64,000 bases of DNA from Pseudolysobacter antarcticus (GTDB taxonomy: Bacteria > Pseudomonadota > Gammaproteobacteria > Xanthomonadales > Rhodanobacteraceae), in assembly GCF_004168365.1 (NCBI RefSeq), contig NZ_CP035704.1:3286001-3350000 (forward strand), written 5' to 3'. The notes under the pieces were generated by a model. It saw nothing but the letters and a program-made list of their open reading frames with translations. It did not search any database and was not told the DNA's origin. Position 1 is the stretch's first letter, and every line of letters starts with the position of its first letter. This document shows, one piece after another, positions 1 to 9,740 of this stretch. The position numbers were made by a program, and so were the translations under genes.

Positions 1-911
1 ACCTCGAGCAGCGCGGCATTGAGAAAATCGTCATCGTTGTTGCCGAGGTCGAATGTTCTGAGTCCGTTGCTGCCGAATGCGATGTTTGGCCCGGCGCTGA
101 CCGCATCGATTTTCACGACCGCGTAATCATAATTGGCGCCGTTCGCATTCGAGTGCGTTTCGCCGGCCAGAAACAAATGTCCGCTGCTGTCCAGCGCGAT
201 GCTTTCGACATTGCTGAAACTGTTCGGCGCGGTGCCGAACGTGGCCATGCCACCGATACCAAACGCTGACACCAGATTGCCGTTACCGTCGAGCTTGGCC
301 ACCGCAAAAACCGCATCGGGTGTACCGGCTTGTCCGCCGACATAAATCTGTCCGGCGCTATCCAGCAGCACCGCGAACGCGCGACTGTAATTGTGCATCG
401 GCAGGATTTTCGCACCGTTGTTGCCGAAGCTGCCGACCAGCGCGCCGCTGTCGCAACTCACTTTCCAGATGCCGAACGATTCGACCGGTTGTGGATCGAA
501 CAGGATGCTGCTGCCGACGATGATCATATTGCCGCTGCCATCCAGCGCGGCGGCATTGGCCGTGTCGAAATCGGTAGTGTCGATCGTGGCAATGCCGCCG
601 TGACCGAAACTGGTGACACGATTGCCGTTGGCATCGAGCTTGATGATCTTGATCGCGGTATTGCCCTGCGAACTGCCGGCCGCGGCGGTCGAACAGAAAC
701 CGATCGTGTACAAACTGCCTTGCAGATCGCGCAGCAGTTTCACCGACATCAAGGTCGAGCTGGACAAGGCGCAACCGATATCCTCGGTGAGCATCCCGTC
801 GCCGGAAAAACTTGGATCGAGATCGCCCGGCAACGCGGCGCGGACGATATTCGCCGCCGCAAGACAGAGCAGCAGAAAAAAGAATCGCAAGGCGTTCTGA
901 AATATAAACAT
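1..911 (-). CDS. Delta-60 repeat (beta-propeller-like) exported protein, 3' end beyond window
   Basis: The frame is open from an ATG at 911 down to the window edge, giving 303 residues with no stop, so the C-terminus is missing. It starts with a hydrophobic signal-like segment (FFLLLCLAAANIVRA). After it come repeated units of the type KLDANGNRVTSFGHGGIATI and KLDGNGNLVSAFGIGGMATF, separated by segments such as AAALDGSGNMIIVG. This is the pattern of the delta-60 repeat family, short units thought to fold as beta-propeller blades in secreted proteins. No enzymatic motif is visible. It diverges from the HerA-like gene, with about 170 bases between the starts. The family call is firm; the role (surface or secreted adhesin-like) is unknown. 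Confidence 0.75.
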   Translation of the reverse strand, partial: MFIFQNALRFFFLLLCLAAANIVRAALPGDLDPSFSGDGMLTEDIGCALSSSTLMSVKLLRDLQGSLYTIGFCSTAAAGSSQGNTAIKIIKLDANGNRVTSFGHGGIATIDTTDFDTANAAALDGSGNMIIVGSSILFDPQPVESFGIWKVSCDSGALVGSFGNNGAKILPMHNYSRAFAVLLDSAGQIYVGGQAGTPDAVFAVAKLDGNGNLVSAFGIGGMATFGTAPNSFSNVESIALDSSGHLFLAGETHSNANGANYDYAVVKIDAVSAGPNIAFGSNGLRTFDLGNNDDDFLNAALLE

Positions 912-1083
912 GTGCGACCTCGTGCCGGATGTGGTTTTCCGTTATTGCGAAAAACAGCGGCGAGAAGTCTCATCGGCGCGCGGCTTCGCTCGATACCGAC
1001 GTGCGCAACGCGTATGCGACCACGACACCCGCTACAATCGGCACCGGCACCGCACTTTCGCGGCATCGCATGAGGTCGATCGC

Positions 1084-2580
1084 GTGAACGATATTCTGCT
1101 CGGTAAAATTCTGCCCTTGTCCGGCACTTCGGAAATTTTTCTGCAAGCGCGTTACGCCAACCGGCATGGCCTGATCGCTGGCGCCACCGGCACCGGAAAA
1201 TCGGTGTCGCTCACCGTGATGGCGGAAGGGTTTTCGCGGCTCGGCGTGCCGGTCTTCCTGGCCGATGTGAAAGGCGATCTGGCCGGCTTGAGCCAGGCCG
1301 GTGTGGTCGGCGACAAGCTCAAGGCGCGCCTCGATACGCTTGGCATCAGCAATTACACACCTGCGGCCAGCCCGGTGGTGTTCTGGGATATTTACGGCAA
1401 ACTCGGCCATCCGGTGCGTACCACGGTTTCGGAAATGGGGCCGGCGTTGTTCGCGCGCCTGCTCGATCTCAACGACGTGCAATCCGGCGTGCTCGAAATC
1501 GTGTTCAAACTCGCCGACGATCACGGTTGGCTGCTGCTCGATCTGAAAGACTTGCGCGCACTGTTGACGTTTGTGGTCGACAACGCCGCCGATATTTCCA
1601 AGACCATCGGCCTCGTCAATGCGTCTTCCGTCGGCGCCATCCAACGCGCGCTGCTGTCACTGGAACAAGCTGGTGGCGATATGTTTTTCGGCGAGCCCGC
1701 GCTCGATCTGGCCGACTTCATGCGCCAGGACATGAGCGGTCGCGGTATCGTCAATATTCTCGCCGCCGATCAACTCATCCTCAAGCCGAAACTGTATTCC
1801 ACATTCCTGCTGTGGATGCTGTCGGAGCTGTTCGAGAAATTGCCCGAGATGGGCGATCTGGACATTCCGAAAATGGTGTTCTTTTTCGACGAGGCGCATC
1901 TGTTGTTCGACGATGCCAGCGCGGCATTGCAGCAGCGCGTCGAGCAAGTCGTGCGTCTGATTCGCTCGAAAGGCGTCGGTGTGTATTTCTGTTCGCAGAA
2001 TCCCGACGACGTGCCGCAGGTGATTCTCGGCCAGATGGGCAATCGTGTGCAGCATGCATTGCGCGCATTCACACCGCGCGATCAGAAAGCCGTCAGGAGC
2101 GCGGCCGAAACATTTGCGCCGAATCCGAAAATCGATGTCGCGGCGGCGATCACTCAGCTTGGAGTCGGCGAAGCGCTCGTATCGACGCTGCAAGAAGGCG
2201 GCGTGCCGATGCCGGTCGAGCGCGCGCTGATCGTGGCGCCGAGTTGTCGCATCGGCGCGATCAGCGATGCCGAGCGCAATATCATCCGTTCGCGCTCGCC
2301 AGTCGGCACGAAATACGACACCGCGATCGATCGCGAATCGGCGTTCGAAATGCTGAGCCAGCGCGCGCAATCCATGCCTGCGACGGCACCGGCGTCGCAG
2401 GGTTCGACAGCGGCGCCGGCGGCAAACGCGGGCTCAAGCTGGACCAACGGCATTCGCGATGCGTTGCTCGGCACCGGCCGGCGTCAGGGCATGCTCGAAG
2501 CGTTCGCCAAATCCGCCGCGCGCAATGCCGGTGGGCAGATCATTCGCGGCGTGCTCGGCTCGCTGCTGGGCAAACGCTGA
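1084..2580 (+). CDS. HerA/YjgR-type ATPase (DUF853 family)
   Basis: This is a 498-residue P-loop ATPase of the HerA/FtsK superfamily. Walker A is GATGTGKS (residues 33-40). A Walker B strand [12 protein letters not shown] lies near residue 263, followed by an arginine-rich segment ([20 protein letters not shown]). The C-terminus ends in a low-complexity Ala/Ser linker and a Gly-rich tail ([16 protein letters not shown]), typical of the DUF853/YjgR branch. I chose GTG at 1084 because ILLGKILPL starts the family homology there and GAGG lies upstream; the frame is open back to 910 but that extension looks non-coding. HerA proteins drive DNA translocation, but the function of the YjgR branch is poorly defined. 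greB follows 4 bases after the stop, so the two are probably co-transcribed. Confidence 0.85.
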   Translation: MNDILLGKILPLSGTSEIFLQARYANRHGLIAGATGTGKSVSLTVMAEGFSRLGVPVFLADVKGDLAGLSQAGVVGDKLKARLDTLGISNYTPAASPVVFWDIYGKLGHPVRTTVSEMGPALFARLLDLNDVQSGVLEIVFKLADDHGWLLLDLKDLRALLTFVVDNAADISKTIGLVNASSVGAIQRALLSLEQAGGDMFFGEPALDLADFMRQDMSGRGIVNILAADQLILKPKLYSTFLLWMLSELFEKLPEMGDLDIPKMVFFFDEAHLLFDDASAALQQRVEQVVRLIRSKGVGVYFCSQNPDDVPQVILGQMGNRVQHALRAFTPRDQKAVRSAAETFAPNPKIDVAAAITQLGVGEALVSTLQEGGVPMPVERALIVAPSCRIGAISDAERNIIRSRSPVGTKYDTAIDRESAFEMLSQRAQSMPATAPASQGSTAAPAANAGSSWTNGIRDALLGTGRRQGMLEAFAKSAARNAGGQIIRGVLGSLLGKR

Positions 2581-2584
2581 GCCG

Positions 2585-3091
2585 GTGAGCCGCTGGCGTC
2601 CACCGGTTGCAGCGAGCGCGGCGTACATCACGCCGCAAGGTTTTCAAACGCTGAAAACCGAGCTCGAGTATTTGTGGCGCAAGTTGCGTCCCGAAGTCGT
2701 GGCGGCACTCAGCGCCGCCGCGGCCGAAGGCGATCGTTCGGAAAACGCCGAATATATCTATCGCAAAAAACAGCTCGGCGAAATCGACCGGCGCGTGCGT
2801 TATCTGAGCAAGCGCCTGGACGTTCTGAAAATCGTCGAGCAACGCCCGACTGATCCTTCGGCGATTTTTTTCGGCGCGTGGTTCGAACTCGAAGACAACG
2901 ACGGCCGTTTGTATCGATATCGTATCGTCGGCCCAGATGAAACCGACGCGCAACTCGGCTGGATCAGTCTGGATTCGCCGATCGCTCGCGCCGCGCTGAA
3001 GAAACGCGTGGACGACGAATTCGAGGCCGAACTGCCTGCAGGCCGCGTCAGTTACGCGGTGCTTTCAGTGAGCTACGACGCGCCGATTTGA
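2585..3091 (+). CDS. greB: Transcription elongation factor GreB
   Basis: This is a 168-residue GreA/GreB-family factor that enters the secondary channel of RNA polymerase and stimulates cleavage of backtracked transcripts. The N-terminal coiled coil carries the signature [16 protein letters not shown] and [20 protein letters not shown], with the acidic tip in the GDRSENAEY segment. The C-terminal FKBP-like domain follows ([33 protein letters not shown]-like). The paired R-R-V-R-Y-L-S-K segment and the tryptophan in [11 protein letters not shown] favour GreB over GreA. The start is GTG at 2585, four bases after the HerA-like stop, which suggests translational coupling. The 15 or so residues before AYITPQGF exceed the usual GreB N-terminus, so a later start cannot be excluded. 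Confidence 0.92.
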   Translation: MSRWRPPVAASAAYITPQGFQTLKTELEYLWRKLRPEVVAALSAAAAEGDRSENAEYIYRKKQLGEIDRRVRYLSKRLDVLKIVEQRPTDPSAIFFGAWFELEDNDGRLYRYRIVGPDETDAQLGWISLDSPIARAALKKRVDDEFEAELPAGRVSYAVLSVSYDAPI

Positions 3092-3255
3092 TCGCCGCAA
3101 CAAACGTAAATCCTCACCTGAATTTCACCACCGGTCGACAAATAACACGATCGGAGTCGCAGCGCATGAGCAAAACACCTACCGGATCACGGAACAGGGA
3201 TCGACGCTACCTATAATCGTGCCCGTGACGTTTCGATGACAGGGGATGTTTGGTC

Positions 3256-4425
3256 GTGATGCGCGAGGTCAGTAATTCGTTCAGACGGCTAATTGCCCGG
3301 CTCCGGGTGATTAGCCGGATGTCAGTGCCGCGCAACTTGCGCGATCAGTATTACCATCAGCAGGAGCAGCGTCTTGTCGCGCTCGCTCGGCTGTTCTTTT
3401 TGCTCACGCCGATCGTCTACCTGATGTTCAGTTTCTGGGACTTCATCGTCCAGCCTGACGTCGCCCAACGCGCCTTGTATACGCGCCTGATCGGCGTGGT
3501 TCCGATGGCGATCATCGCCGGACTATCGCAGCAAAAAAATGCGCCCGGTTACCTGCGCGAATTGACTTTGATCTTCATCGTCTGCGCGATTTCCGCGCTG
3601 GCGGCGGTCACCTCGTTATCGGTCGGCGGCATCATTTGGTCGCTACCGGTGTTCACGATGTTTCCGATTCTAGTCGGCGCGTTTTCGCCACGTCGCTGGC
3701 ACCTGCTGGTGTGTGTCGTATCGTGCCTGATCATTCCGTTGTCCGGCCTGTTCTTGCGCGACGTCGACCGCATCGTCTGGATCCACTACATCCTGTATCT
3801 GGTCATCGCCACCGTGTTCACCTTGATCCTGCAATTCAGTGCGGAAAAATCGCGGCGCGCGCAATTCATGCTGGAAATCCAGCTCAAGCAGGATGCGCAT
3901 ACCGATACGCTGACCGGCATGCTGACGCGCCGGCGTTTCTACGAGCTCGCGCGGCCGTTGCTGGAAAAAGCCGCGAGTCGCAAAGTGCCGGTATCGATCC
4001 TGTTTGCCGATCTCGATCACTTCAAGTTGATCAACGATCGCCTCGGCCATGAAGCCGGCGATCTGGTATTGCACGATACCGCCGACGCCTTGCGCATGAT
4101 GATGGGGCCGGAAGATCTGCTCGGGCGTTTTGGCGGCGAAGAGTTTGTCGCGCTACTCCCCGGCGTCGGCGCGGAAGATGCAAAACGCGTTGCCGCACGC
4201 ATGCTGGTCGCGGTCAGCGGACGCCAGGCGCTGGGCACGCCGCTATCGATCAGCATTGGCGTGAGCACGGTCGGCGCGGGTGAATCATTGAAAAACGTAT
4301 TGAGCCGCGCGGACGCAGCGTTGCTCGAAGCCAAGCGACTGGGTCGCGGACGTTACAGCGTCGCTGCTCCGACCCTCGACACAGTACCGACACTCGAATC
4401 GGTGGCGCGTTTCGGCACAACTTAA
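3256..4425 (+). CDS. Membrane-bound diguanylate cyclase (GGDEF domain)
   Basis: About 389 residues. The N-terminal half holds roughly six hydrophobic helices (for example LARLFFLLTPIVYLMFSFW and IHYILYLVIATVFTLILQF). A C-terminal GGDEF domain follows, with DTLTGMLTRRRF at its start, the metal-binding FADLDHFKLIND strand and the active-site RFGGEEF. It should make cyclic di-GMP from two GTP. The inhibitory I-site, normally RxxD five residues before GGEEF, reads GPED here, so product inhibition is probably lost. GTG at 3256 is placed best relative to AGGGGA at 3241-3246; TTG 3250 and ATG 3259 are alternatives. The sensor part is a generic membrane domain with no recognisable ligand site. It converges on the DUF3025 gene with only 16 bases between stops. 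Confidence 0.88.
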   Translation: MMREVSNSFRRLIARLRVISRMSVPRNLRDQYYHQQEQRLVALARLFFLLTPIVYLMFSFWDFIVQPDVAQRALYTRLIGVVPMAIIAGLSQQKNAPGYLRELTLIFIVCAISALAAVTSLSVGGIIWSLPVFTMFPILVGAFSPRRWHLLVCVVSCLIIPLSGLFLRDVDRIVWIHYILYLVIATVFTLILQFSAEKSRRAQFMLEIQLKQDAHTDTLTGMLTRRRFYELARPLLEKAASRKVPVSILFADLDHFKLINDRLGHEAGDLVLHDTADALRMMMGPEDLLGRFGGEEFVALLPGVGAEDAKRVAARMLVAVSGRQALGTPLSISIGVSTVGAGESLKNVLSRADAALLEAKRLGRGRYSVAAPTLDTVPTLESVARFGTT

Positions 4426-4441
4426 ACCGCTGACGCAGCGA

Positions 4442-5302
4442 TCAGATTCGCGTCGGCGGCGGATAAATCCGGCCATCGCGCAACGGGCGAAAACACGGCG
4501 CGTCGCGATAAAAATCCGCGTGGTTATTGTCGGCGTGCCAACCCTGAATACCCGACAACGGCAGCGGTCGCAGCTCTTGCGGATCGTTTAATAATTCGCC
4601 GCGTTCAATGCCTTGCGCAATCGTCGCAATCGCGGCATTGGCATCAAGCCGATGCAAACCAGCCACACCAAATCCGTCGCGATTTTTTGCATCGATCATC
4701 ACCGCGAGCGCCTTGCCGAGTAGCAACAAGCCCGGACTCAACGCGTGTTCCAGTAGTGCATGACCGAACACGACCACATGAATATTCTTGCCCCAGGCGG
4801 CACGGTTTTGCCAAAACAAACCCTGCCAATCGTGTGCATCCCAGATCGCCAGCAGCGCGGGATCATTGAGCACAACAATCACACCGCCCTCGTCGAAATG
4901 CGTCAGCGCGCATTGCGCACGACTGCGTTGTTTGGCGCCAACACACGCGATTTCCTGCACTTGACGCTGGTTCAATACGCGCTTCAGCGCGGGATGACGC
5001 AGCCAGATCATCGCGTTCAGCAGATCGTGCCAATTCTGTTCGCGCGTGGCGATACGGCCGAACTCGGCGATCCGCTTTTCGTAATGCAAACCGTCCGCCA
5101 GCAATGCCGGCGTCTGCGCGACAAAACTCAATGCTGGTGCATGAGTTTGTGCTTGCGCAGCAAGTTCGGCATTCAGCGCGGCGACGCTCGGCCATTGCGC
5201 GCCGCGCAACCAGTCGCGATCAGCATCGAAGCCATCGAACACCGGCTGCGCAAAAGTTTCCGCCGCGATGACCTCACGACTCGGTGCAATGTAACGAGCC
5301 AT
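4442..5302 (-). CDS. DUF3025 family protein
   Basis: A 286-residue cytoplasmic protein without signal peptide or membrane segment. The family-typical central segment is NWHDLLNAMIWLRHPALKRV followed by LNQRQVQEI. Later come DEGGVIVV and HALLEHALSPG, and the C-terminus has PLSGIQGWHADN. These conserved blocks match what I know of DUF3025, a proteobacterial family of unknown biochemical role. It lies 47 bases downstream of rimO on the same strand, so it is probably the second gene of a rimO transcript. I cannot assign a reaction; the conserved His/Asp/Asn residues could be catalytic but nothing identifies a substrate. Confidence 0.75.
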   Translation of the reverse strand: MARYIAPSREVIAAETFAQPVFDGFDADRDWLRGAQWPSVAALNAELAAQAQTHAPALSFVAQTPALLADGLHYEKRIAEFGRIATREQNWHDLLNAMIWLRHPALKRVLNQRQVQEIACVGAKQRSRAQCALTHFDEGGVIVVLNDPALLAIWDAHDWQGLFWQNRAAWGKNIHVVVFGHALLEHALSPGLLLLGKALAVMIDAKNRDGFGVAGLHRLDANAAIATIAQGIERGELLNDPQELRPLPLSGIQGWHADNNHADFYRDAPCFRPLRDGRIYPPPTRI

Positions 5303-5349
5303 GCCGCGCCCGCCTCAACCGCGAAAATTTTCCGCAGCTGCGATCGCGG

Positions 5350-6681
5350 TCACATCAATACTCGCGGTGCCAAGGTGCCGAACAGATCGTAGTCGTCGGC
5401 GCTATCGATATTCACGTCGACGAACTGACCGGGCTTGAGTTTGCCGCCGTCGGCAATGACGACATGACCATCAATTTCCGGCGCATCGGCAGTCGAACGA
5501 CCGATCGCGCCGTCCGCGTTGATCTCATCGATCAGCACGCGCTGCAGACTACCTATCTTGTATTGCAGGCGTTCGGCGCTGATCTCTGCCTGGGTTTCCA
5601 TAAAACGTTCGTAGCGCTCGAGCTTGACGGCATCGGGCACGGAATCCGGCAAATCATTCGCGCGCGCACCGGTAACTGGCGAAAACTGGAAACAGCCGAC
5701 GCGATCGAGTTGTGCCTCGCGCAGGAAATCCAGCAGCTCCTCGAATTCCGCTTCGGTCTCGCCTGGAAAACCGACGATAAACGTGCTGCGTATCGTCAGG
5801 TCCGGACACACCGCACGCCAGCCACGAATGCGTTCGAGATTTTTTTCGCCGTGCGCCGGGCGTTTCATGAGCTTGAGGATGCGCGGATTCGCATGCTGAA
5901 ACGGAATATCCAGATACGGCAGGATTTTCCCCGCCGCCATCAACGGCATCACTTCATCCACATGCGGATATGGATACACATAATGCAGCCGCACCCAGAC
6001 ATCGAGCTCGCTCAAACCCTGGCACAGCTCGGTCATGCGCGTGCGATATTGCTTGCCGCGCCATTCGCGTTCGGCGTAACGCATGTCCACGCCATAGGCG
6101 CTGGTGTCCTGCGAAATCACGAGTAATTCCTTGACGCCGCCCTTGACCAGTTTCTCGGCCTCGATCAGCACCTGGTCGACCGGTCGACTGACCAGATCGC
6201 CGCGCATCGAGGGGATGATGCAGAACGTGCAACGGTGATTACAGCCTTCGGAAATTTTCAAATACGCATAATGTTTCGGCGTGAGTTTGATACCAGCCGG
6301 CGGCGCGAGATCAAGAAACGGATCGTGTTTCGGCGGCAGCTGCGCATGCACCGCACGCATCACGCTGGCGTAATCGGCAGGACCGGAAATCGACAGCACC
6401 GCGGGGAATTTTTCGCGGATCATGTCGGCGCGCGCACCGAGACAGCCGGTGACCACGACCTTGCCGTTTTCAGCCATCGCCTCGCCGATCGCATCGAGCG
6501 ATTCTTCCACCGCCGAATCGATGAAACCGCAGGTGTTCACGACCACGACGTCGGCCGAGTTGTAAGTCGGCACGATCTCGTAACCCTCCACGCGCAACTG
6601 CGTGAGAATGCGTTCGGAATCCACCAACGCCTTGGGGCAACCGAGGCTGACAAAACCGACTTTGGGCTGGGCAAACGACAT
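5350..6681 (-). CDS. rimO: Ribosomal protein S12 methylthiotransferase RimO
   Basis: A 443-residue radical-SAM methylthiotransferase, the usual RimO length. The N-terminal UPF0004 domain holds the auxiliary-cluster cysteines C15 ([12 protein letters not shown]), C51 (NTCGFIDSA) and C80 (VTGCLGAR). The radical-SAM motif is C147-xxx-C151-xx-C154 in [17 protein letters not shown]. The C-terminal TRAM domain follows (QRVLIDEI to HVVIADGG and GQFVDVNI). [12 protein letters not shown] separates RimO from MiaB. It adds a methylthio group to an aspartate of ribosomal protein S12 using two Fe-S clusters and SAM. The start ATG at 6681 fits the family N-terminus ([11 protein letters not shown]). DUF3025 follows in the same direction. 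Confidence 0.96.
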   Translation of the reverse strand: MSFAQPKVGFVSLGCPKALVDSERILTQLRVEGYEIVPTYNSADVVVVNTCGFIDSAVEESLDAIGEAMAENGKVVVTGCLGARADMIREKFPAVLSISGPADYASVMRAVHAQLPPKHDPFLDLAPPAGIKLTPKHYAYLKISEGCNHRCTFCIIPSMRGDLVSRPVDQVLIEAEKLVKGGVKELLVISQDTSAYGVDMRYAEREWRGKQYRTRMTELCQGLSELDVWVRLHYVYPYPHVDEVMPLMAAGKILPYLDIPFQHANPRILKLMKRPAHGEKNLERIRGWRAVCPDLTIRSTFIVGFPGETEAEFEELLDFLREAQLDRVGCFQFSPVTGARANDLPDSVPDAVKLERYERFMETQAEISAERLQYKIGSLQRVLIDEINADGAIGRSTADAPEIDGHVVIADGGKLKPGQFVDVNIDSADDYDLFGTLAPRVLM

Positions 6682-6841
6682 GCGTGGCTCGATCTAGCGA
6701 AATGAGCGCGCCATTATAGGCGCACGGGTGCGCAGCGTCGAACTCCCGGCCCGCAGAATCGGCGCAAAGTCACACAACGCGATTGACTTCCCGCGCCCAC
6801 CGCTTACGCTGCAGGCCAGTTCATAAGCCAAGGAATCCAGC

Positions 6842-7507
6842 ATGGGTCAACATCTGCAACTCAATACCAGCGGCATGCAATGCATCGGCGCGTATCGAGC
6901 CGACCCGGTCGGCACAGCGAAGGGCGGCATCGTCGTGATCCAGGAACTTTTCGGCGTCAACGCGCATATCCGCAGCGTGGTCGATCGCTTCGCTGCGCAC
7001 GGTTATGTCGCGATTGCGCCAGCGTTGTTCGATCGCATCGAAACCGGCGTCGAGCTCGGTTACGACGAAGCCGGCATGCAAAAAGGCAAGACGCTGGCGA
7101 CCGAACTCGGTATGGATCGGCCGCTCGAAGACATCGCCGCCGCCGCCGAGGCGATCGAATCAGCCGGGCATATCGGTGTCGTCGGGTATTGCTGGGGCGG
7201 CAGCGTGGCCTATCTTGCCGCTGCGCGCATTGGCCTACCCGCGGTGAGTTATTACGGCTCGCGCACCACCGCGTTTCTCGACGAAAAACCGACTGCGCCG
7301 TTGATGTTTCATTTCGGCGAGCGCGATCACAGCATCTCGGCCGAAGCGATTGCAAAACATCGCGCGGCGTTGCCGAACGCGGCTATCTACGTCTATCCCG
7401 CCGATCACGGTTTCAACTGCGATGCGCGCAGCGCCTACGATGCACCAAGCGCGGCACTCGCGTTGCAGCGCACGCTGGCATTTTTCGACGAGCAACTCGC
7501 TGACTGA
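6842..7507 (+). CDS. Dienelactone hydrolase family protein
   Basis: A 221-residue alpha/beta hydrolase of the dienelactone hydrolase family. The nucleophile is Cys117 in GYCWGGS, with Asp162 (ERDHSIS) and His189 (ADHGFNCD) completing the triad. Glu35 in QELFG is the residue that activates the cysteine in this family. The start ATG at 6842 has AAGGAA a few bases upstream. In degradation pathways these enzymes open dienelactones. Here there is no catechol pathway nearby, so the substrate is unknown and a general esterase or carboxymethylenebutenolidase-like role is the most that can be said. The gene is followed closely by a HIT protein and the 5-oxoproline cassette. Confidence 0.88.
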   Translation: MGQHLQLNTSGMQCIGAYRADPVGTAKGGIVVIQELFGVNAHIRSVVDRFAAHGYVAIAPALFDRIETGVELGYDEAGMQKGKTLATELGMDRPLEDIAAAAEAIESAGHIGVVGYCWGGSVAYLAAARIGLPAVSYYGSRTTAFLDEKPTAPLMFHFGERDHSISAEAIAKHRAALPNAAIYVYPADHGFNCDARSAYDAPSAALALQRTLAFFDEQLAD

Positions 7508-7517
7508 AAATACACAT

Positions 7518-7952
7518 ATGCAATCGACGATCGATAATCCTCGTTTCGTACTCGACCCGCGTCTGGCTGCGGATACGCACGTGCTCGGCGATTTCGCGCT
7601 GAGTCGGGTGTTGCTCATGAACGATGCGCGATTCCCGTGGCTGATCCTCGTGCCGCGCCAGCCACGATTACGCGAACTCGGCGATCTGGCCGCGGCGGAT
7701 CGGCACATCCTGCTCGATGAACTCGCGCACACGAGCGAGGCGCTGCAAAAACTGCATGCGCCGCACAAGCTCAATATCGCCGCACTCGGCAATGTGGTCG
7801 AGCAGTTGCATGTGCATGTGATCGCACGGCAAACCGATGATGCCGCGTGGCCGCGCCCGGTCTGGGGCGTCGGCAGCGCGCTCGCTTATGCCGACGCTGC
7901 GCGCGATGAATATATCGCTGCCTTGCGCGCAGCACTGAATCTGCACACATGA
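7518..7952 (+). CDS. HIT domain (histidine triad) protein
   Basis: A 144-residue HIT-superfamily protein, likely a nucleotide hydrolase or transferase acting on a nucleotide phosphoanhydride or ester. The triad region reads [16 protein letters not shown], where Q-L-H-V-H-V replaces the first histidine of the classical HxHxH motif, as in a common bacterial subgroup. Upstream the N-terminus shows [19 protein letters not shown], also typical. The ATG at 7518 is 10 bases after the stop of the hydrolase gene, so these two are probably co-transcribed. An in-frame extension to 7350 lies inside the hydrolase gene and is discarded. The substrate cannot be predicted. Confidence 0.85.
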   Translation: MQSTIDNPRFVLDPRLAADTHVLGDFALSRVLLMNDARFPWLILVPRQPRLRELGDLAAADRHILLDELAHTSEALQKLHAPHKLNIAALGNVVEQLHVHVIARQTDDAAWPRPVWGVGSALAYADAARDEYIAALRAALNLHT

Positions 7953-7968
7953 TTCCGCGCGCCTGAAC

Positions 7969-8718
7969 ATGCCGGGATCGCAGCAATACACCGACTCAAA
8001 TGCGCCGTCGCTCGAAGCGCTCGGCGACAGCGCCTTGATTGTGCGATTTGGCGATCGTCTCGACGCGCGGATCAATGCGCAAGTGCATCGCGCGGCGGCG
8101 CTGCTGGCCGCGGCAAACCTCGCCGGCGTGCGCGAAATCGTGCCGGCGTATGCGAGTCTGACCGTGCACTACGATCCTGCGTTTTTTTCGCATGATGATT
8201 CTGCGCAGATCGATGTTTCGCCGTTTGCGCGAATCGGCGAACGCCTGCTCGTTTTGCTGCACGACTCTCGCGATGAAATTTTGCAGACCACACGCTTGAT
8301 CGAAATCCCGGTTTGCTACGGCGCGGAATTCGGCCCCGATCTGGCCGACGTCGCCGCTCACGCGGGCTTGTCCGAAGCGGAAGTCGTCGCGTTGCACAGC
8401 ACATCAACTTACCGCGTGGCGATGCTCGGTTTTGCGCCGGGTTTCCCGTACCTGTTCGGATTGAACGAAAGTTTGCATCTGCCGCGTCGCGCCACGCCGC
8501 GCACGCGCGTGCCCGCCGGAAGCGTTGCGATCGGCGGTCAGCAGACCGGCATTTATCCCGGCGAATTGCCTGGCGGTTGGCATCTGATCGGGCGCACACC
8601 ATTACATCTGTTCGATGCAGCTCGCGCCTCGCCCGCATTGCTCGCGCCTGCTGATGAGGTGCGCTTTATCGCCATCGACGCCGATGAATTCGCGCATCTG
8701 CAAACGAGCGCCACATGA
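7969..8718 (+). CDS. pxpB: 5-oxoprolinase subunit PxpB (KipI-like)
   Basis: A 249-residue protein with the KipI/AHS1 fold. The conserved block [17 protein letters not shown] is followed by [19 protein letters not shown] and the [18 protein letters not shown] motif, all diagnostic for PxpB. With PxpA and PxpC it forms the ATP-dependent 5-oxoprolinase that converts 5-oxo-L-proline to L-glutamate. The stop overlaps the ATG of pxpC by four bases (ATGA), which indicates coupled translation of equimolar subunits. In Bacillus the homologue KipI inhibits the sporulation kinase KinA, but no such kinase is in this window. The start ATG at 7969 is 16 bases after the HIT gene. Confidence 0.95.
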   Translation: MPGSQQYTDSNAPSLEALGDSALIVRFGDRLDARINAQVHRAAALLAAANLAGVREIVPAYASLTVHYDPAFFSHDDSAQIDVSPFARIGERLLVLLHDSRDEILQTTRLIEIPVCYGAEFGPDLADVAAHAGLSEAEVVALHSTSTYRVAMLGFAPGFPYLFGLNESLHLPRRATPRTRVPAGSVAIGGQQTGIYPGELPGGWHLIGRTPLHLFDAARASPALLAPADEVRFIAIDADEFAHLQTSAT

Positions 8719-9710
8719 GCATCGAAGTGCTCAAGCCGGGCTTGCTGAGCACGCTGCAGGACGGCGGTCGCCACGGCTCGCAACATCTTGGCGTGGGTTG
8801 CGCTGGCGCGATGGATGCGAATGCATTGCGCCTCGCGAATTATCTGGTCGGAAATCAGGCCAATGCCGTGGCGCTGGAAATCACCTTGCAAGGCCCGCGT
8901 CTGCGTTTTGAAACGCCCGCACTGATCGCGCTGACCGGTGCAAATATCGAGGCATCGGTCGATCAATCTCCCGTGCCGCTGTGGCGACCGATCGTGCTGC
9001 GCGCGGGCAGCGAACTCGTGCTCGGTGGCATGCACAGCGGCGCGCGCAGTTATCTCGCTGTAGCCGGCGGTTTCGATGTGGCAAGCGTGCTCGGCAGCGG
9101 CAGCGCCGATATCAATGCGGCGCTGGGTTCGCGTTCTTTGCAAGTTGGCACACGCCTAGACTGCAAACCGCAGCATCGCGATCGCTACCAGCGATTGTGG
9201 AGCACGCTCGACGCAGGCGCGGAAAAATATCGCGCGGCATCGTGGTGGATCGATCCGGCGCCGTGGTTCGATGCCGATCCGAATATCGTCGTTCACACCC
9301 TGCGTGGCGCACATTTCGCGCAGCTCGATATCGAATCGCAGCGTGCTTTTTTTGCTTACGAGTTTCGCATCGGCAGCGAATCGAATCGCGTTGGTTATCG
9401 CTTGCAAGGTCCGAACCTGCAACTCGCCGCGCCGCTGGAATTGATCTCGGAAGGTCTCAGCATCGGCACCGTGCAACTGCCGCCATCGGGTAATGCGATC
9501 GTGCTGATGGCCGAGCATCCGACCACCGGCGGTTATCCGCGCATCGGCCACGTGGCGAGCGCCGATCTCGCGAAACTCGCACAGGCGCGGCCCGGCCAGA
9601 CGCTGCGTTTTGTCGAGATCGATCTGACCGAGGCGCAAAAGAGTTATCTTGCGCAGCAAATGGAAATCGAACGTCTGCGACTGGCGATTGCCGATCGCCT
9701 GCACGATTGA
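8715..9710 (+). CDS. pxpC: 5-oxoprolinase subunit PxpC (KipA-like)
   Basis: A 331-residue carboxyltransferase-fold protein (AHS2/biotin-dependent carboxyltransferase family). It opens with [19 protein letters not shown], the characteristic N-terminus. The blocks [29 protein letters not shown] and [16 protein letters not shown] follow, the last being the most conserved part of the family. It partners with PxpB and PxpA in ATP-dependent hydrolysis of 5-oxoproline to glutamate. The start overlaps pxpB by four bases, and pxpA starts 30 bases downstream. An older annotation style calls such genes urea carboxylase-related or allophanate hydrolase-like, but the presence of pxpA makes the oxoprolinase reading much stronger. 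Confidence 0.95.
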   Translation: MSIEVLKPGLLSTLQDGGRHGSQHLGVGCAGAMDANALRLANYLVGNQANAVALEITLQGPRLRFETPALIALTGANIEASVDQSPVPLWRPIVLRAGSELVLGGMHSGARSYLAVAGGFDVASVLGSGSADINAALGSRSLQVGTRLDCKPQHRDRYQRLWSTLDAGAEKYRAASWWIDPAPWFDADPNIVVHTLRGAHFAQLDIESQRAFFAYEFRIGSESNRVGYRLQGPNLQLAAPLELISEGLSIGTVQLPPSGNAIVLMAEHPTTGGYPRIGHVASADLAKLAQARPGQTLRFVEIDLTEAQKSYLAQQMEIERLRLAIADRLHD

Positions 9711-9740
9711 GCGACTGACAAAAACCCAAGGAGTACGCGC

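Noticed and set aside
5284-6126. 280-codon plus-strand frame across rimO
   Set aside because: Antisense to rimO; its composition reflects the reverse strand only.
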